NCBI GenBank assembly: GCA_963592205.1
Contig: CAVAVU010000100.1
Coordinates: forward strand, 1-39,698
Length of the DNA: 39,698 bases
Reading direction: 5' to 3'
Origin: Claveliimonas sp963592205
GTDB lineage: Bacteria > Bacillota > Clostridia > Lachnospirales > Lachnospiraceae
Positions 13,119 to 21,716 of the stretch are shown here, piece by piece (the first letter of the stretch is position 1; each line of letters opens with the position of its first letter). Position numbers and translations under genes: made by a program. The notes below the pieces were generated by a model. That model was not told the DNA's origin, made no database searches, and worked only from the letters and a program-made list of their open reading frames with translations.

Positions 13119-14837
13119 TTGAAGAACAGAACATATAACAGGAAAAAGATATGCGTAGTATTCTTTGCGGCACTGGGAATTATACTCTTTCTGATAGGAA
13201 GAATGGTGTATCTGATGATATTTGAAGCAGAGTATTATCAGAAAAAAGCAGAGGCACTACATGAACGGGAGCGGGATATCAAGGCGGCAAGAGGAGAGAT
13301 CATTGACCGCAATGGGACAGTACTTGCCACGAATAAAACCGTCTGCACAATTTCGGTCATTCACAGCCAGATCAAAGATCCGGAACTGGTTATCCGTTCG
13401 CTTTCGGAGCTGCTTGATATGGATGAGGAAATGGTACGGAAACGGGTAGAAAAGGTGTCATCCATTGAACGGATTAAGAAAAATGTAGAGAAAGAGACAG
13501 GAGATAAGATCCGGGATCTGGAACTTGCAGGAGTGAAAGTAGATGAGGATTTTAAGCGGTATTATCCGTATCATGAGCTGGCATCTACGGTGCTCGGATT
13601 TACCGGAGGGGATAATCAGGGAATCATTGGCCTGGAAGTGAAGTATGAAGACTGGCTTGCCGGAACCGATGGCAAGATCCTGACCGTGACGGATGCAAGA
13701 GGTGTGGAGCTGGATAAGATTGCAGAAGACCGATTGGAGCCGATGGCAGGAAAGACGTTGCAGCTCAGTATGGATTATAACATCCAGATGTATGCCCAAC
13801 AGATGGCAGAGAAAGTGATGGAAGAAAAACAGGCAGACGGTGTGTCAATTATTTTGATGAATCCTTCTAACGGAGAACTGTATGCTATGGTAAATGTGCC
13901 GGAATTTGATCTGGATGATCCATTTACATTACCGCAGGGGACAGAGGGACTTACGGAAGAAGAAAAACAGGATGAACTTAATCAGATGTGGAGGAACCGG
14001 AGTATCAATGACACGTACGAACCCGGTTCAGTATTCAAAGTGGTGACGGCGGCTGCCTGTCTGGAAGAAGGTGTGGTCACTACGCAGGATCAGTTTCACT
14101 GTCCGGGATATTATGTGGTGGAAGACCGCAGGATCCGCTGTCATAAGGTGGGAGGTCATGGATCGGAGACATTTGTACAGGGAATCCAGAATTCCTGCAA
14201 CCCGGTATTTATCAATATCGGTCTGCGGCTTGGCGTGGACCGGTTCTGTGATTATTATGATCAGTTTGGGTTGCTTGGCAATACGGGAGTGGATCTGCCG
14301 GGGGAGGCATCGACGATTATGCATCAGCGGAAGAATATCGGTCAGGTGGAACTTGCAACAATGTCTTTTGGTCAGTCCTTTCAGGTGACGCCGATTCAGA
14401 TGGCGACAACATTCAGTTCTATTATTAATGGAGGAAACCGGGTAACGCCGCATTTTGGCAAACAGGTTCTGGAGCAGGATGGAACGGTGGTAGAGACATT
14501 TTCAGATGAGAAGGGGAAAAGGATCTTATCAGAAGAGACATCGGCGATGATGCGTGCACTGCTGGAAAGTGTTGTGTCAGAGGGCGGCGGTAAGAACGCG
14601 GCAGTGGAAGGTTACCGCATCGGAGGAAAGACGGCAACATCCCAGACATTACCGCGAAGTGCCAACAAATACATTTCGTCTTTTGTGGGATTTGCTCCGG
14701 CAGATGATCCGCAGATTCTTGGCATGTGCATTATCTATAATCCTCAGGGAGTGTATTACGGCGGAACGATAGCAGCACCCGTGATCGGGAAAATCTTCGA
14801 AAATATCCTTCCCTATCTTGGCATTGAAAAAGAATAA
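13119..14837 (+). CDS. Class B penicillin-binding protein, SpoVD-like
   Basis: This second transpeptidase has 572 residues and most resembles SpoVD (spore cortex) by place and size, without a PASTA domain. A membrane anchor lies near residues 10-33. The catalytic motifs are S304-V-F-K307, S359-C-N361 and K504-T-A506-T, so the usual KTG is KTA. TTG 13119 is the first possible start, as an in-frame TGA lies directly before it and no ATG occurs before the anchor. Its ribosome site lies in a terminator stem, pointing to low or controlled expression in growing cells. SpoVD normally works with the SEDS protein SpoVE, and two SEDS genes lie nearby. Role in sporulation is inference. Confidence 0.88.
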   Translation: MKNRTYNRKKICVVFFAALGIILFLIGRMVYLMIFEAEYYQKKAEALHERERDIKAARGEIIDRNGTVLATNKTVCTISVIHSQIKDPELVIRSLSELLDMDEEMVRKRVEKVSSIERIKKNVEKETGDKIRDLELAGVKVDEDFKRYYPYHELASTVLGFTGGDNQGIIGLEVKYEDWLAGTDGKILTVTDARGVELDKIAEDRLEPMAGKTLQLSMDYNIQMYAQQMAEKVMEEKQADGVSIILMNPSNGELYAMVNVPEFDLDDPFTLPQGTEGLTEEEKQDELNQMWRNRSINDTYEPGSVFKVVTAAACLEEGVVTTQDQFHCPGYYVVEDRRIRCHKVGGHGSETFVQGIQNSCNPVFINIGLRLGVDRFCDYYDQFGLLGNTGVDLPGEASTIMHQRKNIGQVELATMSFGQSFQVTPIQMATTFSSIINGGNRVTPHFGKQVLEQDGTVVETFSDEKGKRILSEETSAMMRALLESVVSEGGGKNAAVEGYRIGGKTATSQTLPRSANKYISSFVGFAPADDPQILGMCIIYNPQGVYYGGTIAAPVIGKIFENILPYLGIEKE

Positions 14838-14894
14838 GAAATGAAGTATACTGTTTTAAGTTAGAAAAAAGCAAAAGAGACGATGAGGTGTGTT

Positions 14895-15851
14895 ATGGAT
14901 TATAAAATATTTATTCCGGTATTGGTGTCATTTGCATTAAGCGCAATTATGGGACCAGTGATCATTCCTGTACTGAGGAACCTGAAGATGGGGCAGACAG
15001 AGAGAGAGGAAGGAGTAAAAGAGCATTTGAAAAAAGCGGGAACGCCGACGATGGGTGGTGTGATCATCCTGCTTAGTATACTGATTACTTCGCTGTTTTA
15101 TATCAGAAGCAATCCACAGATCATTCCGGTGCTGTTTGTGACAATCGGATTTGGACTGATCGGATTCCTGGATGATTATCTGAAAGTAGTTATGAAGCGT
15201 TCGGACGGATTGTTTCCGAAGCAGAAGATGGCATTGCAGATTGTAGTAACAGCAATCTTTGCATATTATCTGGTAAAAGTAGCAGGCATTTCTCTGAAAA
15301 TGCTGGTTCCATTTTCTGGTGGCAGATATCTGGATCTTGGATGGCTTGCAATTCCGGTGCTGTTTTTTGCAGTGATCGGTACAGTCAATGGTGTGAACTT
15401 TACAGACGGACTGGACGGACTGGCTTCCAGCGTTACTGTACTGGTAGCTACATTCTTTACCGTAGTTGCGATCGGTACAAAGAGTGGAATTGAGCCTGTG
15501 ACCGGAGCGGTTGTAGGTGCGCTGCTCGGATTCCTGCTGTTCAATGTATATCCGGCAAGCGTATTTATGGGTGATACCGGTTCGCTGGCACTGGGGGGCT
15601 TTGTGGCTTCCGCAGCGTATATGCTTCAGATGCCGTTATTCATTATCATTGTAGGTCTGATTTATCTGGTGGAAGTACTGTCGGTTATCATTCAGGTTAC
15701 TTATTTTAAGAAAACCGGTGGTAAGAGAATTTTCAAGATGGCACCGATCCATCATCATTTTGAACTTTGCGGCTGGTCAGAGACCAGAGTTGTGGCTGTG
15801 TTTTCTATTATTACAGCGCTGCTCTGTATGATCGCTCTGATGGCTATGTAG
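14895..15851 (+). CDS. mraY: Phospho-N-acetylmuramoyl-pentapeptide-transferase
   Basis: MraY moves phospho-MurNAc-pentapeptide from UDP to undecaprenyl phosphate, making lipid I in the membrane. About ten membrane segments are visible across 318 residues. Signature motifs are KKAGTPTMGG, GFLDDYLKV (Asp pair), NFTDGLDGLA (Asp, substrate) and APIHHHFE near the C terminus. ATG 14895 (MDYKIF) fits family N termini; an in-frame ATG at 14883 would add four residues, and neither has ideal spacing from its ribosome site. It follows the SpoVD-like gene and precedes murD by 17 nt. Confidence 0.96.
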   Translation: MDYKIFIPVLVSFALSAIMGPVIIPVLRNLKMGQTEREEGVKEHLKKAGTPTMGGVIILLSILITSLFYIRSNPQIIPVLFVTIGFGLIGFLDDYLKVVMKRSDGLFPKQKMALQIVVTAIFAYYLVKVAGISLKMLVPFSGGRYLDLGWLAIPVLFFAVIGTVNGVNFTDGLDGLASSVTVLVATFFTVVAIGTKSGIEPVTGAVVGALLGFLLFNVYPASVFMGDTGSLALGGFVASAAYMLQMPLFIIIVGLIYLVEVLSVIIQVTYFKKTGGKRIFKMAPIHHHFELCGWSETRVVAVFSIITALLCMIALMAM

Positions 15852-15868
15852 TAAATTAGGAGGATATC

Positions 15869-17221
15869 ATGGAGATAACAGGAAAAAATGTTCTGGTATT
15901 CGGTTCTGGTATCAGCGGAATCGGAGCAGCAGGACTTTTGGAAGAACGTGGGGCGTCTGTGACGCTTTATGATGGCAATGATAAGCTGGATACGGAAGAG
16001 ATCCGCGGCAAGATGAAAGACGGAGCAAAGGCAGATATTGTGCTGGGGGAATTTCCGGAAGAGCTTTTTACGAAGCTTGACCTGGTGATCATCAGTCCTG
16101 GTGTGCCGACAGACCTTCCGGTTGTGAACCGTATGCGGGAAGCAGGCATCCCGGTGGTAGGCGAGATTGAACTTGCATATGAACTTGGTAAGGGTGAAGT
16201 GCTTGCAATTACAGGTACAAATGGCAAGACGACAACCACAGCGCTTCTTGGTGAGATCATGAAGGCTGTATATGACAGCGCATTTGTCGTAGGTAATATC
16301 GGAATTCCTTATACGAATGTAGTAGATGAGACGAGAGATGACTCTGTGATCGTAGCGGAGATGAGCAGTTTCCAGCTGGAGAGTATTGTGGATTTCAGAC
16401 CGAGAGTATCAGCAATTCTGAATATTACGCCGGATCATCTGAACCGTCATCATACGATGGAAGCATACATACAGGCTAAGAAGAATGTGGCGATCAATCA
16501 GACAGCAGAAGATACATGCGTATTGAATTATGAGGATGAAGTATTACGCGAATTTGGTGAAACTTTACAGACGAAGGTTCTATATTTCAGCAGCAAGCGT
16601 AAACTGGATAAAGGAATCTATCTGGAAGACGGTAACATTATTTACCGTAATCCGGATAAATGCCTGGTATGCAATGTAAAGGAACTTAAACTGCTGGGCG
16701 TGCATAACTATGAAAATGTTATGGCGGCGGTTGCGATGGCAGCAGCTTACGGTGTGCCGATGGACAGCATCCGTAAGACAATCAAAGAGTTTGCCGGTGT
16801 AGAACACCGTATTGAATTCGTAGCAGAGAAGAATGGCGTGGCATATTACAATGATTCCAAGGGAACCAATCCGGATGCTGCGATCCGTGGCATTCAGGCG
16901 ATGAACCGTCCGACCTATCTGATCGGCGGCGGTTATGATAAACAGTCCGAGTATAAAGAATGGATTGAGAGCTTTGATGGCAAAGTTAAGAAATTGATTC
17001 TGATCGGACAGACCAGAGAAAAGATCGCCAAAGAGGCAGAAGAGTGTGGATTTACAGATGTTATGTTGTTAGATACATTTGAAGATGCAGTACTTACAGC
17101 GGCGAAGCTGGCGGAGCCTGGAGAAGCAGTACTGCTGTCACCGGCATGTGCAAGCTGGGGTATGTTTAAGAATTACGAAGAACGCGGAGATAAATTCAAA
17201 GAAATCGTAAATTCTCTGTAA
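15869..17221 (+). CDS. murD: UDP-N-acetylmuramoyl-L-alanine--D-glutamate ligase
   Basis: MurD adds D-Glu to UDP-MurNAc-L-Ala with ATP, an early cytoplasmic step of wall precursor synthesis. The 450-residue length is normal. The N-terminal Rossmann-like domain starts VLVFGSGISGIGAAGLL; the ATP loop GTNGKTTTTALLG lies near residues 115-127; LNITPDHLNRH and VAEMSSFQLE are central ligase motifs; the C-terminal domain has YNDSKGTNPDA, LIGGGYDK and LLSPACASWGMF. AGGAGG precedes the ATG. ftsW follows 16 nt later. Confidence 0.97.
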   Translation: MEITGKNVLVFGSGISGIGAAGLLEERGASVTLYDGNDKLDTEEIRGKMKDGAKADIVLGEFPEELFTKLDLVIISPGVPTDLPVVNRMREAGIPVVGEIELAYELGKGEVLAITGTNGKTTTTALLGEIMKAVYDSAFVVGNIGIPYTNVVDETRDDSVIVAEMSSFQLESIVDFRPRVSAILNITPDHLNRHHTMEAYIQAKKNVAINQTAEDTCVLNYEDEVLREFGETLQTKVLYFSSKRKLDKGIYLEDGNIIYRNPDKCLVCNVKELKLLGVHNYENVMAAVAMAAAYGVPMDSIRKTIKEFAGVEHRIEFVAEKNGVAYYNDSKGTNPDAAIRGIQAMNRPTYLIGGGYDKQSEYKEWIESFDGKVKKLILIGQTREKIAKEAEECGFTDVMLLDTFEDAVLTAAKLAEPGEAVLLSPACASWGMFKNYEERGDKFKEIVNSL

Positions 17222-17237
17222 GGAGGCTTGGCGCTTC

Positions 17238-18314
17238 GTGCCGGATTTGAAAAAGAAAAGCTATGATCATACACTTCTGGTGGCGTTGTTTCTGATCATG
17301 ATCGTCGGACTGGTGATCCTGTACAGTACCAGTGCTTACAATGGAGAAGTGAAGTTTCATGATTCTTTTTACTATCTGAAAAAACAGCTGTTTGCGACAG
17401 GACTCGGCGTTGTGGCGATGTTTGTAATGGCCGGGACGGACTATCATTTCTGGAAGAAATTCGCGATTCCGGCGTATCTGGGTGCAATCCTTCTGGCGAT
17501 TGCAGTCGTATTGTTCGGGGATGAATATAACGGTTCCAAAAGATGGTTGTCTTTGGGACCGTTTTCATTTCAACCGTCTGAATATGCCAAGGTGGCAGTG
17601 ATTCTGTTTCTGGCGTATCTTGTGACGAGAAATGTGGAGAAGATGAGCAGTATCTGGACGATGCTCCGGATTATGCTGTGTGTGCTGCCTGTCGTTGGTC
17701 TGGTTGGCGCCAGTAACTTAAGTACGGCAATCATTATACTGGGGATCGCGGCAGTGCTGATCTTTGTGGCAAGTCCAAGATATGCCCAGTTTATCTGGAT
17801 GGCAGTGCTGGGATGTGGATTTATGGCGATATTTCTGGCACTGGAGAGCTACCGACTGGAGCGGCCTGCAATCTGGCGGGATCCGGAGAAGTATGAGAAA
17901 GGTTATCAGACACTGCAGGGACTGTATGCGATCGGCTCCGGAGGATTATTTGGCAGAGGGCTTGGACAGAGTATTCAGAAGCTCGGCTTTGTGCCGGAAG
18001 CGCAGAATGATATGATATTTTCTATTATATGTGAAGAATTGGGTCTGGTGGGGGCAGGCTTTGTGCTGATATTGTTCCTGATTCTGATCTGGCGGTTCTT
18101 TGTGATTGCGACACATGCAGAAGATCTGTTTGGAGCATTGATCGGAGCAGGAGCCATGGCACATATGATGATACAGGTGATTTTAAATATAGCGGTAGTG
18201 ACCAATACGATCCCGAATACGGGAATCACGCTTCCGTTTATCAGTTATGGAGGAACATCGGTGGTGTTTCTGTTACTTGAGATGGGACTGGTGCTCAGCG
18301 TGTCGTCCGGATAA
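17238..18314 (+). CDS. ftsW: SEDS-family septal glycosyltransferase FtsW
   Basis: This is the dcw copy of the SEDS polymerase. GTG 17238 is the start, with AGGAGG at 17221-17226. The 358-residue protein is shorter than the copy at 6162 because it lacks the basic N-terminal extension. Motifs are LYSTSAYNG, YNGSKRWLSLG, the FQPSEYAK block, GYQTLQGLYAIGSGGLFGRG, QNDMIF with D258 as expected catalytic Asp, and NTGITLPFISYGG. It should polymerise septal glycan with one of the two class B PBPs in the same cluster. No murG gene lies between ftsW and ftsQ here. Confidence 0.93.
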   Translation: MPDLKKKSYDHTLLVALFLIMIVGLVILYSTSAYNGEVKFHDSFYYLKKQLFATGLGVVAMFVMAGTDYHFWKKFAIPAYLGAILLAIAVVLFGDEYNGSKRWLSLGPFSFQPSEYAKVAVILFLAYLVTRNVEKMSSIWTMLRIMLCVLPVVGLVGASNLSTAIIILGIAAVLIFVASPRYAQFIWMAVLGCGFMAIFLALESYRLERPAIWRDPEKYEKGYQTLQGLYAIGSGGLFGRGLGQSIQKLGFVPEAQNDMIFSIICEELGLVGAGFVLILFLILIWRFFVIATHAEDLFGALIGAGAMAHMMIQVILNIAVVTNTIPNTGITLPFISYGGTSVVFLLLEMGLVLSVSSG

Positions 18315-18355
18315 ATGGATAAAAAATGAAGGGTAGCTACGCAGGAGGAGTATAA

Positions 18356-19273
18356 ATGGCAAAGAGACGTAGAAGAAGGAGAAAAAAGAATCACAGAGTG
18401 TATGCATTTGTGACGCTGATTCTTGCAATTGCGATCATAGTGATTGGATTTGGTCTGTTGTTCTATGTACAGAAGATAGAAGTCAGTGGCAATGATTATA
18501 CAGAGGATAAGACGATTACCGAGACGATGCAGAAGGATACACTGTCGTTTAATTCGGTTTATCTGCTGGTCGAATATCGTTTTCTGAAGCATGATACGCC
18601 AAAAAGTCTGGATTCTATGAAGGTAAGTCTAAAGAATCCGTGGACGGTAAAAGTAACGGTAAAAGAAAAAGCAATTATCGGTTATCTAAAGGAAAACAGC
18701 GAGTATGCATATTTTGATAAAGACGGCAGGATCGTGTTGAAGAGCAGTGAACTCAGGGACGGCGTGCCGGGAATCGAAGGCATAGATGCCAGCAGTACAA
18801 AGCTGTATCAGAAAATAAAGGTAAAGAGTGATAAGCTATTGCAGGCGATCCTTGATGTGGCTGTAGAAGTGAAGAATTATAATCTGACTCCGGACCGCAT
18901 CGTGTATGAGGATGATGGAATTAATCTGTACTTTGGAGATATCTGTGTGCAGCTTGGTACGGATGTAACTACAGAGAAGATGGCGCAGATTTCGCCAATC
19001 ATTGCGAAGCTTGCGGGGAAAAGCGGAGTGCTTCATCTGGAACATTATGAGGATGATTCCAATGTGATCACATTCTCGGAGGAGAGCGCAGAGGATACGA
19101 CATCGGGAGATACATCATCAGAAGATACATCCGGTGACAGTGCAGATAATAACTATAATAATACGTCCGGAGATACATCTGGTGGAACTTCGGGAAGTAC
19201 AGGTACATCCGATTACGGATATTCCAACAGTTATGGTACTTCGGACTCTCAGGATACTTATTATGGGGAATAG
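18356..19273 (+). CDS. ftsQ: Cell division protein FtsQ/DivIB
   Basis: This 305-residue bitopic protein has a short, extremely basic N terminus (KRRRRRRKK), a membrane segment at about residues 15-39, then a POTRA domain (from VQKIEVSGNDYT) and the FtsQ beta domain to about residue 238. It links FtsL, DivIC and the septal synthase. The last 65 residues are low complexity, made almost wholly of Ser, Thr, Gly, Asp, Asn and Tyr, ending DSQDTYYGE. The tail of the first PBP is of similar composition. GGAGGAG lies upstream of the ATG. Confidence 0.9.
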   Translation: MAKRRRRRRKKNHRVYAFVTLILAIAIIVIGFGLLFYVQKIEVSGNDYTEDKTITETMQKDTLSFNSVYLLVEYRFLKHDTPKSLDSMKVSLKNPWTVKVTVKEKAIIGYLKENSEYAYFDKDGRIVLKSSELRDGVPGIEGIDASSTKLYQKIKVKSDKLLQAILDVAVEVKNYNLTPDRIVYEDDGINLYFGDICVQLGTDVTTEKMAQISPIIAKLAGKSGVLHLEHYEDDSNVITFSEESAEDTTSGDTSSEDTSGDSADNNYNNTSGDTSGGTSGSTGTSDYGYSNSYGTSDSQDTYYGE

Positions 19274-19306
19274 TTGTGAATATTATGAAAAATCGGTAAA
19301 TTCCTA

Positions 19307-19335
19307 TTGATATTTTGCCAAAAAGCTTATATTAT
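19307..19335 (+). promoter_or_regulatory. Promoter of ftsZ
   Basis: TTGATA (19307-19312) and TATTAT (19330-19335) are 17 bp apart, each one mismatch from consensus, about 100 nt before the start codon. It allows ftsZ to be expressed apart from the long dcw transcript. Confidence 0.7.
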
Positions 19336-19435
19336 AATACTATATATGGCAGAGTCTGTGTGCATCTGATGTATCAGACATGGTCGATATGGGATGTATA
19401 TTTATATAATAAGGATGACGAAGGAGGAGAAACTC

Positions 19436-20653
19436 TTGCTGGAAATTAAGACAAACGAATCAGAAGCAGCGGCAAAGATAATTGTTGTAGGTGTCGGCGG
19501 AGGCGGTAACAATGCAGTGAACCGCATGATCGATGAGCAGATTGCCGGTGTTGAATTTATAGCAGTTAATACAGATAAGCAGGCACTTCAGTTGTGCAAA
19601 GCTCCGACACTGATGCAGGTTGGAGATAAGATTACAAAGGGACTTGGCGCTGGTGCCAGACCGGAGATCGGTGAGAAAGCTGCAGAGGAAAGTGCAGAAG
19701 AGATCTCAGCAGCACTGAAAGGTGCAGACATGGTATTCGTTACCTGTGGTATGGGCGGCGGTACCGGTACAGGTGCTACACCTGTAATCGCGCGTATTGC
19801 GAAGGAACAGGGCGCACTTACCGTTGGTGTTGTAACCAAGCCTTTCCGTTTTGAGTCTAAGACTCGTATGAACAATGCCCTTGCCGGTATTGAGAAGTTA
19901 AAAGAGAGTGTAGATACGCTGATTGTCATTCCGAATGACAAGCTGCTTGATATTGTAGACAGACGGACAACCATGCCGGAAGCTTTGAAGAAGGCTGACG
20001 AGGTACTGCAGCAGGGTATCCAGGGTATTACAGACCTGATCAATGTACCTTCGCTGATCAACCTCGACTTCGCTGATGTACAGACTGTTATGACAGATAA
20101 GGGTATTGCTCATATCGGTATCGGTCAGGGACGTGGCGATGATAAGGCTCTGGAAGCTGTTAAACAGGCTGTTGCCAGTCCACTTCTTGAGACTACAATT
20201 GCAGGAGCATCTCATGTTATCATCAATATTTCCGGTGATATCACTCTTATGGATGCGGCTGATGCAGCAGAATATGTTCAGGAACTTGCAGGTGAAGAGG
20301 CTAATATTATCTTTGGTGCTATGTATGATGATTCAAGAGCTGATGAGGCTACAATTACAGTTATCGCTACGGGCTTACATAACGTAGGCGGCACAACCTC
20401 TAAATTAAAATCCAGACTGGAAGGCGTACAGCGTCAGAGTATGGTTCCACCGGCATCTTCTTATGAGAGACCGACATATGCATCACATGCGGCTAAGCAG
20501 GATATGGGAGCTGCTCCGACATCTAATGGTGGTACAACAGCGGCACCTAGAAGAACTGTGGGCGGTACATCTCCTACACTGGATGCACCGAAGATTCCAA
20601 CTGCAAAAGTAAAAGAGCAGTCTATCAAGATTCCGGATTTCTTCAAAAAATAA
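19436..20653 (+). CDS. ftsZ: Cell division GTPase FtsZ
   Basis: FtsZ forms the GTP-dependent ring that recruits the divisome. TTG 19436 is the start because AGGAGG lies about 8 nt before it and the product begins MLEIKTNE, as relatives do; an ATG at 19415 would place the ribosome site inside the gene. The 405-residue protein has VGVGGGGNNAVNRM near residues 18-31, the tubulin signature GGGTGTGATP near 106-115, NTDKQAL, and the T7 loop NLDFADV. A variable linker ends in the conserved C-terminal peptide IKIPDFFKK, which binds partners such as SepF. The gene has its own promoter and a terminator, and there is no ftsA. Confidence 0.97.
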   Translation: MLEIKTNESEAAAKIIVVGVGGGGNNAVNRMIDEQIAGVEFIAVNTDKQALQLCKAPTLMQVGDKITKGLGAGARPEIGEKAAEESAEEISAALKGADMVFVTCGMGGGTGTGATPVIARIAKEQGALTVGVVTKPFRFESKTRMNNALAGIEKLKESVDTLIVIPNDKLLDIVDRRTTMPEALKKADEVLQQGIQGITDLINVPSLINLDFADVQTVMTDKGIAHIGIGQGRGDDKALEAVKQAVASPLLETTIAGASHVIINISGDITLMDAADAAEYVQELAGEEANIIFGAMYDDSRADEATITVIATGLHNVGGTTSKLKSRLEGVQRQSMVPPASSYERPTYASHAAKQDMGAAPTSNGGTTAAPRRTVGGTSPTLDAPKIPTAKVKEQSIKIPDFFKK

Positions 20654-20674
20654 TTTAATTAGACACGATTCGAA

Positions 20675-20727
20675 GAATCGTTGTAATGGCAGAGATTTTA
20701 TTCTGCAATTACAGCGGTTCTTTTTTT
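20675..20727 (+). terminator. Intrinsic terminator after ftsZ
   Basis: GAATCGTTGTAAT (20675-20687) pairs with ATTACAGCGGTTC (20708-20720) over 13 bp including two G-U pairs, with CAG/CTG further inside, followed by seven T residues. Confidence 0.85.
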
Positions 20728-20760
20728 GTAATATGTTATTTTGTGATTTGAATGGCTTTA

Positions 20761-20851
20761 TTGCGACAAAAAAAGGAAAGAATCTTGGCATCAAAAATAT
20801 TATCTGCCGACTCTTTTTTTGACAAAATATTTTTCCTTATTTATCTATAAT
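20761..20851 (+). promoter_or_regulatory. spoIIG-type promoter with long spacer and Spo0A-like boxes
   Basis: Perfect TTGACA (20819-20824) and TATAAT (20846-20851) are separated by 21 bp, too long for normal sigma-A use. The Bacillus subtilis spoIIG promoter has the same feature (22 bp) and needs Spo0A~P. Reading the minus strand, 20761-20770 gives TTTGTCGCAA, one mismatch from a Spo0A box. TGCCGAC at 20805-20811 and TTTTGTCAAA (minus strand, over the -35) are weaker matches. These lie near -95, -50 and -37, similar to the Bacillus layout. Activation by Spo0A is inference. Confidence 0.7.
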
Positions 20852-20929
20852 AAGTCTTGTTTGATTACCAAATCGATTTAGTATTCAGAAGAAAAAAGAA
20901 AAAATTAATTATTCAAGAGAGGATATCGT

Positions 20930-21703
20930 GTGTATTATGAGCTGTATATAGACGTATTATTTTTGGAGAATTTCCTGATGGACTACATATTGCTCCTGAT
21001 CACAAGGCGTGTGTTGCATGCCGGCGTGCCTGTCTGGCGGATCTGTCTGGCGGCATTTCTCGGAGCACTTGCAACCTGCGTGGTGATCGCTGTCAGGATG
21101 CCCTATACGTTTATAAAATATGGACTTTTTTATGTGATTATTCCTGGAATTATGCTGGTGACGGGACTTGATATCCGTAAAAAGCCGGAACTGGCAAGGG
21201 GAATGCTTACGCTGTATATCGGAGGATTTCTGACAGGTGGCATTTTTACCTTTCTCGGACAGTATGCACAGGTGGGAAGCTTATTCTTTGCGCTTGCAGT
21301 AGCAAGCTATTATCTGGCTTCTGCGGCACTTAAGATGCTGTTGCTGTTATTTCATTTTGGAGAAATCCACTGTAAGGTACGGATGGTGTATGACGGCAGG
21401 GAAAGCCGTGGAGCAGCTGTGATCGATACGGGCAATCATCTACGGGATCCGGGGAGTGGCAAGGCAGTCAGCATTATTACAAGGCGGATGGCCGAGAATC
21501 TGATATCTATGGAAGAATTGGAGAGTCTTCGCAGGATCGAATATCGCACCATCGGCAAAGGCAGAGGGACGCTGCCGGTATTTGCCATCGACAGTCTGTG
21601 GATCGAAGGCGAGGATCAGGGTTATGAGAATCTGTTGATCGCAGTTAGTGATGATGCCTCTTTTGGAAAAGATTATGACATGATATTAAATCCAGATATA
21701 TAA
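20930..21703 (+). CDS. spoIIGA: Sporulation sigma-E factor processing peptidase SpoIIGA
   Basis: SpoIIGA is a membrane aspartic protease that cuts the pro-peptide of sigma-E in the mother cell. The 257-residue product has five membrane segments in its first 140 residues (starting YYELYIDVLFLENFLMDYIL, a family hallmark) and a soluble domain with the active-site D166 in IDTGN. GTG 20930 is the start with AGAGG upstream. It sits 7 nt ahead of the sigE ribosome-site region and is driven by the long-spacer promoter at 20819, as in the spoIIG operon of Bacillus. Confidence 0.95.
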   Translation: MYYELYIDVLFLENFLMDYILLLITRRVLHAGVPVWRICLAAFLGALATCVVIAVRMPYTFIKYGLFYVIIPGIMLVTGLDIRKKPELARGMLTLYIGGFLTGGIFTFLGQYAQVGSLFFALAVASYYLASAALKMLLLLFHFGEIHCKVRMVYDGRESRGAAVIDTGNHLRDPGSGKAVSIITRRMAENLISMEELESLRRIEYRTIGKGRGTLPVFAIDSLWIEGEDQGYENLLIAVSDDASFGKDYDMILNPDI

Positions 21704-21716
21704 CAGGAGGGTGTGG

